From: Burkholderia paludis
Lineage (GTDB): Bacteria > Pseudomonadota > Gammaproteobacteria > Burkholderiales > Burkholderiaceae
Assembly (NCBI RefSeq): GCF_000732615.1
Contig: NZ_JPGL01000067.1
Coordinates: 1-58,764 of the forward strand
Reading direction: 5' to 3'
DNA length: 58,764 bases
Of this stretch, positions 54,106-58,764 are shown piece after piece (the stretch's first letter is position 1; each line of letters begins with the position of its first letter). Below the pieces are notes generated by a model that was not told the origin of the DNA, did no database searches, and was given only the letters and a program-made list of their open reading frames with translations. The position numbers were made by a program, and so were the translations under genes.

Positions 54106-55371
54106 GTGACGATCTCGACAGTCGATACACGCAAGCACGCCGGGATTCTGGCGTCGCCGCCGCTCGGCGCGCGACTCGACGCAGCCGCGCAGGCAGCCAA
54201 TCCGTTGCTGGAGTCGGCGCGGATCCTGCTGATGGCGTTGGCCGATACCCCGAAGGCGCTGGAGCCAGGCGCCGTTGCACAGCGGCGAAAGTGGCTCGAA
54301 CAGGAACTGCGCATGTTCTTGCGGGTTTGCCGCGAGTTGCAGATTCCGTCAGACCACGTCGTGAGAGCGACCTATTGCCTGAGCGCGGCACTCGACGAGG
54401 CGGCCATGCAGACGCGTTGGGGCAGGGGCGAGGGCGCCAGTGTCGAGTGGCAGACGAACAGCCTGGCAGTGGCGATGGGCCACGATCGACAAGGTGGCGA
54501 TCGTGTCTTCCACGTGATCAACGAAGTGCTCGGGAACCCGCATGGCCATCTCGACCTGCTCGAACTGTTTCAGAACGTCCTCGATCTCGGCTTTCGCGGG
54601 CGATACCGCTTCGAGCACGACGGTTCGATACGCCTGTGGAATATCCGCGAGCGTCTGCACGGGGTCGTGATGGCAGGCGGACAGAGCGTGGCCCCCGTTG
54701 TTATGGACGATGCGACGGTCGAGCGCGTCGGTGCGGCCGATCGGATGGGTGAGGCGACACCATCGGCGAGACGAACGGTTGATCCGTGGGTACGTCCGGC
54801 GCGTCGGCGTCGGTCGGGTTGGTGGATCGTCATCGGTGTTGCAACGGCATTGCTGGTGGGAGTGGGAGGTTACATCGCGGTTGGCAAGCTGGAGCGTGCG
54901 GACCCGTCCGTTCACCCGTCGACACCGATCGATCGACTGGATCAGGTGTTGCGTGCGCAACTGCGCGATGAAATCGCTGCCGGAAACGTGGCGTTGATCA
55001 GGAATGCTGCCACCGACAGTGTGACGCTCCGGTTCAACGGAATGTATGCGTCGGGTGACGTCACGGTCGCACCGTGGTGGGCGTCGATGATGGCGTCGGT
55101 CGGGCACGCGATTGCGAGTTCGTCACCGAACGCTCACGTGCTGGTAACCGGCTATACCGACAACCTTCCGGCGAACCAGACGCAACAGGGCTCGAATCAC
55201 GTTCTTTCCGAGGCACGTGCGCAGCAGGTTGCGCAGATTCTCGTGGCGGCAGGCGTGCCCAAGGATCACATCAGCGTAACCGGCCAGAGCGATGCAGCGC
55301 CGCTGGCCGATAACGCCTCGAAGGAGGGGCGATCCAGAAATCGTCGCGTCGAAGTCACCGTATCAAGCTGA
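54106..55371 (+). CDS. Second TssL-like protein with OmpA domain
   Basis: This protein of 421 residues repeats the layout of the first TssL: DotU domain (ATYCLSAALDEAAMQTRWG, DLLELFQNVLDLGFRGRYRF), one membrane helix near residues 238-260 and a C-terminal OmpA-like domain (VTGYTDNLP near 346; RSRNRRVEVTV). Sequence differs enough to be an old duplication. GTG at 54106 has a GAGG upstream and is preferred over GTG 54091. Having two in one operon is unusual; they may form a mixed membrane complex. Confidence 0.85.
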   Translation: MTISTVDTRKHAGILASPPLGARLDAAAQAANPLLESARILLMALADTPKALEPGAVAQRRKWLEQELRMFLRVCRELQIPSDHVVRATYCLSAALDEAAMQTRWGRGEGASVEWQTNSLAVAMGHDRQGGDRVFHVINEVLGNPHGHLDLLELFQNVLDLGFRGRYRFEHDGSIRLWNIRERLHGVVMAGGQSVAPVVMDDATVERVGAADRMGEATPSARRTVDPWVRPARRRRSGWWIVIGVATALLVGVGGYIAVGKLERADPSVHPSTPIDRLDQVLRAQLRDEIAAGNVALIRNAATDSVTLRFNGMYASGDVTVAPWWASMMASVGHAIASSSPNAHVLVTGYTDNLPANQTQQGSNHVLSEARAQQVAQILVAAGVPKDHISVTGQSDAAPLADNASKEGRSRNRRVEVTVSS

Positions 55372-55445
55372 ATCACGAGTCGATGTGCGGCGGATTGGCT
55401 GATGCCAAAGGGAAATGAAGTATTTTTTTGAAAAGGATTGTGGAA

Positions 55446-55895
55446 ATGTTTTCAAGGAATCACAAAGTAGTTGCGGCATGCCTTCTGGCGATAGCGGCTA
55501 TTCATGCAAGTTCAATTTTTGCCGCAAGCGGGTTCCAGGTAGAGGTCAACGTCACCGACGCGTTGTTGAAGAACCCGCACTCGAAGCTCTGGAAGCAGGA
55601 TCCGTCCGCGGGAAGTCCCGACTACAAGTACCTTGTGGTGGGCCGTCGACCCGATGGCGCAGTGATGGTCTTGTATCGTCAGCCAGATCTGACGAACGAA
55701 AGGAAGATTCGTCTGAGCGGCGCGCTATTCAAGTGTGGAATCAAGAGGGACTGGCCGATTCTTTTTATCGACAGCGCAGCCGATGTCAAAAAGCAACTGG
55801 AGCATCCGTTCCTGGATGATCCCTCGCATGAGGGAATTTCGTTCATGGAAGGATCTGATGTCGCTATTGTTTATCAGGCAGTCTGCGGAGGATAG
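55446..55895 (+). CDS. Small exported hypothetical protein in T6SS locus
   Basis: This 149-residue protein has a signal peptide (MFSRNHKVVAACLLAIAAIH, cleavage near FAASG) and two Cys in the mature part (FKCGI; QAVCGG) that could form a disulfide. I do not recognise a family. The ATG at 55446 follows AAGGA; an upstream TTG and a GTG are in frame but less likely. Placed 74 bp after the second TssL-like gene and before vgrG, it may be a periplasmic T6SS accessory or immunity-type protein; this is only a positional guess. Confidence 0.55.
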   Translation: MFSRNHKVVAACLLAIAAIHASSIFAASGFQVEVNVTDALLKNPHSKLWKQDPSAGSPDYKYLVVGRRPDGAVMVLYRQPDLTNERKIRLSGALFKCGIKRDWPILFIDSAADVKKQLEHPFLDDPSHEGISFMEGSDVAIVYQAVCGG

Positions 55896-56220
55896 CGGGC
55901 TAATGGATTGTGTTCGCCAGTAAAGAATTGTGTTGGAACTAAAAAGGCAAGTGGTGTGGCGTTGATTGGAATGTCAGGTATTTGAGTGACTGATGTTGAT
56001 GATTGAATGATCAATGATTTTTAACTGATGAATGAGTCGATATTTTTGATTGTCAAATATCGAAAATTCATGCCTTCCGTGTTGGTGCTCGTGCCGCCGC
56101 CGTGTAATTTCTGAAGGGCGTCGTATTGCATCAATCGAGATGGGCGAATCTGTGCAGACACGCGAAGCGTCAACACGATGAAGTGAATCGAGGCGCTGCT
56201 CTTGCTGAGACGAGGAATTC
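55896..56220. other. AT-rich region upstream of vgrG
   Basis: These 325 bp hold no credible gene and are notably AT-rich. They contain the perfect inverted repeat at 56038-56062 and presumably the vgrG promoter. I could not assign -35 and -10 boxes with confidence. Confidence 0.5.
56038..56062. promoter_or_regulatory. Inverted repeat upstream of vgrG
   Basis: CGATATTT (56038-56045) and AAATATCG (56055-56062) are perfect 8-bp inverted repeats separated by 9 bp. They lie 159 bp before the vgrG start. It may be a regulator site or a weak hairpin. Confidence 0.4.
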
Positions 56221-58764
56221 ATGTACTTACCCACGCAGTCCCGTGTCGTGTCGATCAAGGGTATGGCGTTGCCTGAGGTCGCTGGAGAGGCGATTCTCCT
56301 GCCGATCAAGCTTCGGGGTAACGAAGCGCTCGGCGAGCTTTCCGAATTCACGCTGGAACTCAAGACCTTGAGCATACCGACGCTGCCCGTCTATGCGGCG
56401 CGCGAACGGATCCAGGCGGACAAGCTGATTGGCACCGAACTGACCATCTCGATTGAATTCGACGGAAAAGGCACGTTCGTTCCCGGTGTGCCCGGCGGCG
56501 CGGGGTTGGGTAATCTGGGTGCGGGCAAGCGTGAAATCATCGGCTTGATTACCGAGTTGTCGTTTGTTGGCGAAGACGATCGCTACGCGTACTACGAGAT
56601 GAGCGTGCGCCCGTGGTTGTGGCTGGCGACGCTCAATCGAGAGAACCGGATCTTTCAGAACCAGAGCGTCGTTGAAATCACGGATGCAGTGCTCGGTTCG
56701 AGCCTGTATCCGTTCAAGTACGAATTGCGGCTCGGTGCCAATGGCCTGAACGGCGTCTATCCGGCACGCGATTACGTACGACAGGTGTGGGAATCGGATT
56801 TCGAATTCCTGACCCGGTTGTGGAGCGAGTGGGGCATCTATTACTTCATGGATGGCTCGACGCTGGTGCTGTGCGATGCATCAGGGTCACATAAGCCGCA
56901 CGGGGACATGTATGACACGATTCTCTATCACGCTCCGGCCGGCGCACGCGTGGACGAGGAGCATATTCACCGGCTGGCCGTGTCCCGGTTGTTGACGCCG
57001 GGATCGGTCAGCGTGATCGACTACGATTCGACGCAATCTCGGGCCAGGCTGTCCAATACAGTCGATCGGCACAGCGATATTGCTTTCGATAATGCGGAGC
57101 ACTACGCCTGGGGCGACTACTCGCAGCCGCTGGCAGGCGCGTCGGGTCTGACTGGCGTACCGAACAAGGTTGCGCAGGAAGCGCAGTACCTGGCGGGCGT
57201 GCGTGTCGATGTCGAGCGTTGCAAGGGGTTACGTGCGAAGGGGCGAGGCAATCTGCGCGGGCTCGCGGTGGGGCATACCTTGCGTGTCCAGGGCCACCCG
57301 CAGGCCAGTACGAACGCCGAATTTCTGGTGATCGCGGCCACGATCGAGATTCACAACAACGATGAAATGACGGGCGGTGATCCGTACCAGTGCGTATCGG
57401 ATTTCGTGTTGCAGCCGGCCAGCGCGATCTTCCGAAGCCCGTTGCAGCCCAAGCCGCCATGCGGACCGGAAACTGCCGTAGTGGTGGGTCCGGAGTCCCA
57501 GCCCATGTGGATCGACGGCTATGCGCGGGCCAAGATTCAGTTCGTCTGGGACCGGCTCGGCGAGCAAAACGAGAACTCCAGCTGCTGGGTGCGCGTGTCG
57601 TCACCCTGGCAGGGCAACGGATTCGGCTTCGTGGCACTGCCCCGCATCGGGCAGGAAGTGACGGTGAGCTATCACGAGGGTGATGCCGACAAGCCGTATA
57701 TATCGGATCGCCAGGTCAACCAGTTCAATCAGCCGCCTTGGGAATTACCGAAGAACCAGGCCTTGATGGGCTGGCGCAGCATGAGTCTTGCTGGCGCTCA
57801 GGTGAACCAGGTGGTGGTGGACGACACGCCGGACAAGTTGCAGGTGCAGGTGACGAGTGACCACGCGAAGTCGCGACTCGTGCTGGGTTACAACACGCGT
57901 ATCGAAGGGCGCCCGGGAAGGTTGGAAGAGCGCGGCGAAGGCTTCGAGTTGGCGACGATGGCCTGGGGCGTGATCCGCGCCAACCAGGGCATGTTGATTA
58001 CGACGGAAGCGAGAGACGGTGCGACGCAGCCGGCAAAGGACATGGCCGAGACGGTGACGAGGCTGTTGGTGGCGCACGACCAGCAGGACACGTTTGCAAC
58101 AACGGCGCGTGAACAACAGGCGCAGGAGGCGGGGGACCAGGACGAGGTCGCCAAGGCGCTGCAGGCGCAGCACGACGACATTCAGGGTTCTGCTTCGGGC
58201 AGCACGCAAGCGGGCCAATTCCCGCAGATGAGCACGCCGTATCTGGTGCTGGCGGGCGCGGCCGGCATTGCGGCCACCACGTCACAGTCCACGCATCTGG
58301 CCTCGGGCGAGCATCTCGCGCTGACCGCGGGCGGGCACGTTGGCGTATCGGTCGGCAAGCGCCTGCTTGTGAGCGTCGCGCGTGGGGTACGCACGCTGGT
58401 GCAGTCGGCCGGGTGGAAGTTGGTCGCGATGTCCGGCGACATCGAACTGAAGGCGCTGAAAGACAACCTGCAACTGCTGGCCAAGCTGAACATGACGGCC
58501 ACGGCGAACCGTATCACGATCACTGCGCAGGAAGAACTGGTGGTCAGTGGCGGGGGGAGCGCGACGCATTACACCAGCGGCGGCATTACGCATCAGACAG
58601 CGGGTGGTTATACGGCGCACGCCGGGAGCTTCACGTACACGGGGCCCCAAAGTCAGGCGGCCGTGTTTCCGGAGTCGCCGCCGCTCGGCAAGGGCAATCT
58701 GGAACTGTTCAACACCTATGCGATTCAGCGTGGGGTGATGTCGACGTACAAGGTCGAGGATGCG
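56221..58764 (+). CDS. vgrG: T6SS spike protein VgrG (TssI), 3' end outside window
   Basis: The open frame runs 848 codons to the window end without a stop. The N-terminal gp27/gp44-like part covers about residues 1-400 (VWESDFEFLTRLWSEWGIYY), the gp5 OB-fold follows near 418-500 (IQFVWDRLGEQNENSSCWVR, GFGFVALPRIGQEV), then AWGVIRANQGMLITTEAR and a DUF2345-type region from about 667. GAGGA precedes the ATG. The sequence beyond DUF2345 (GKGNLELFNTYAI) may begin a C-terminal extension. VgrG tips the Hcp tube and carries effectors; the effector genes should lie just beyond the window. Confidence 0.93.
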   Translation, partial: MYLPTQSRVVSIKGMALPEVAGEAILLPIKLRGNEALGELSEFTLELKTLSIPTLPVYAARERIQADKLIGTELTISIEFDGKGTFVPGVPGGAGLGNLGAGKREIIGLITELSFVGEDDRYAYYEMSVRPWLWLATLNRENRIFQNQSVVEITDAVLGSSLYPFKYELRLGANGLNGVYPARDYVRQVWESDFEFLTRLWSEWGIYYFMDGSTLVLCDASGSHKPHGDMYDTILYHAPAGARVDEEHIHRLAVSRLLTPGSVSVIDYDSTQSRARLSNTVDRHSDIAFDNAEHYAWGDYSQPLAGASGLTGVPNKVAQEAQYLAGVRVDVERCKGLRAKGRGNLRGLAVGHTLRVQGHPQASTNAEFLVIAATIEIHNNDEMTGGDPYQCVSDFVLQPASAIFRSPLQPKPPCGPETAVVVGPESQPMWIDGYARAKIQFVWDRLGEQNENSSCWVRVSSPWQGNGFGFVALPRIGQEVTVSYHEGDADKPYISDRQVNQFNQPPWELPKNQALMGWRSMSLAGAQVNQVVVDDTPDKLQVQVTSDHAKSRLVLGYNTRIEGRPGRLEERGEGFELATMAWGVIRANQGMLITTEARDGATQPAKDMAETVTRLLVAHDQQDTFATTAREQQAQEAGDQDEVAKALQAQHDDIQGSASGSTQAGQFPQMSTPYLVLAGAAGIAATTSQSTHLASGEHLALTAGGHVGVSVGKRLLVSVARGVRTLVQSAGWKLVAMSGDIELKALKDNLQLLAKLNMTATANRITITAQEELVVSGGGSATHYTSGGITHQTAGGYTAHAGSFTYTGPQSQAAVFPESPPLGKGNLELFNTYAIQRGVMSTYKVEDA

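Noticed and set aside
1..58764. tRNA, rRNA genes or CRISPR arrays
   Set aside because: No cloverleaf, rRNA-like sequence or regularly spaced short repeats were seen on reading the window.

Overview
The window looks like a beta-proteobacterial, Burkholderia-type genome segment. It is GC-rich, it carries a general porin of the beta-proteobacterial type, and its type VI secretion (T6SS) locus includes TagK, which I associate with Burkholderia. Two large blocks lie side by side: an aromatic/monoterpene catabolic island (about 0.24-33.4 kb) and a T6SS locus (about 34.5-58.8 kb, continuing past the window end). Transposase remnants lie at the left end (IS3-like and IS66-like, 1-224) and between the blocks (IS256-like, 34120-34338), so the catabolic block was probably assembled or inserted by mobile elements.

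Upper catabolic part (3.38-15.5 kb, + strand). The genes match the p-cymene oxidation pathway: alcohol dehydrogenase (cymB), aldehyde dehydrogenase (cymC), XylM/CymAa-type di-iron hydroxylase, its ferredoxin-NAD reductase (cymAb), a FadL-type outer-membrane channel and the TetR repressor cymR. Genes not expected in a plain cym operon are mixed in: a styrene-oxide-isomerase (StyC)-like membrane protein that overlaps cymAb, two consecutive CrtI/amine-oxidase-type flavoproteins, a six-helix membrane protein, and orphan haem-copper-oxidase subunits III and IV. A divergent MalT-like (LAL) LuxR regulator sits at the left.

Lower part (15.6-28.3 kb). A leftward pair (acyl-CoA synthetase and a dienelactone-hydrolase-like protein) diverges from a complete p-cumate operon: cmtAa-Ab-Ac-C-B-Ad-D-E-F-H-G. 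It takes p-cumate through 2,3-dioxygenation, dehydrogenation, meta cleavage, decarboxylation and hydrolysis to isobutyrate plus 2-hydroxypentadienoate, then to pyruvate and acetyl-CoA. Three copies of a CymR/cumate-type operator (arms ACAAACAGAC and GTCTGTTTGT with a 6-bp spacer) lie before cymB and in the divergent cmt region, which joins both halves into one regulon. A porin, a class III CoA-transferase and a pair of dissimilar acyl-CoA dehydrogenases follow (28.6-33.4 kb); they may process the released isobutyrate or another acyl chain.

T6SS part. A leftward operon (tagK-tagJ-tssE-tssF-tssG-tssA) diverges from a rightward one (clpV-tssB-tssC-hcp-tssJ-tssK-tssL-tssM-second tssL-like gene), followed by a small exported protein and a vgrG cut by the window end. 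All core parts are present. Unusual points are the two tandem TssL/OmpA proteins and strong RNA hairpins on both sides of hcp.

The best candidate for something undescribed is the accessory set inside the cym region (StyC-like isomerase, paired flavoproteins, six-helix protein, orphan oxidase subunits III/IV). It may be a membrane-linked monoterpene or aryl-epoxide module that feeds the p-cymene/p-cumate pathway.
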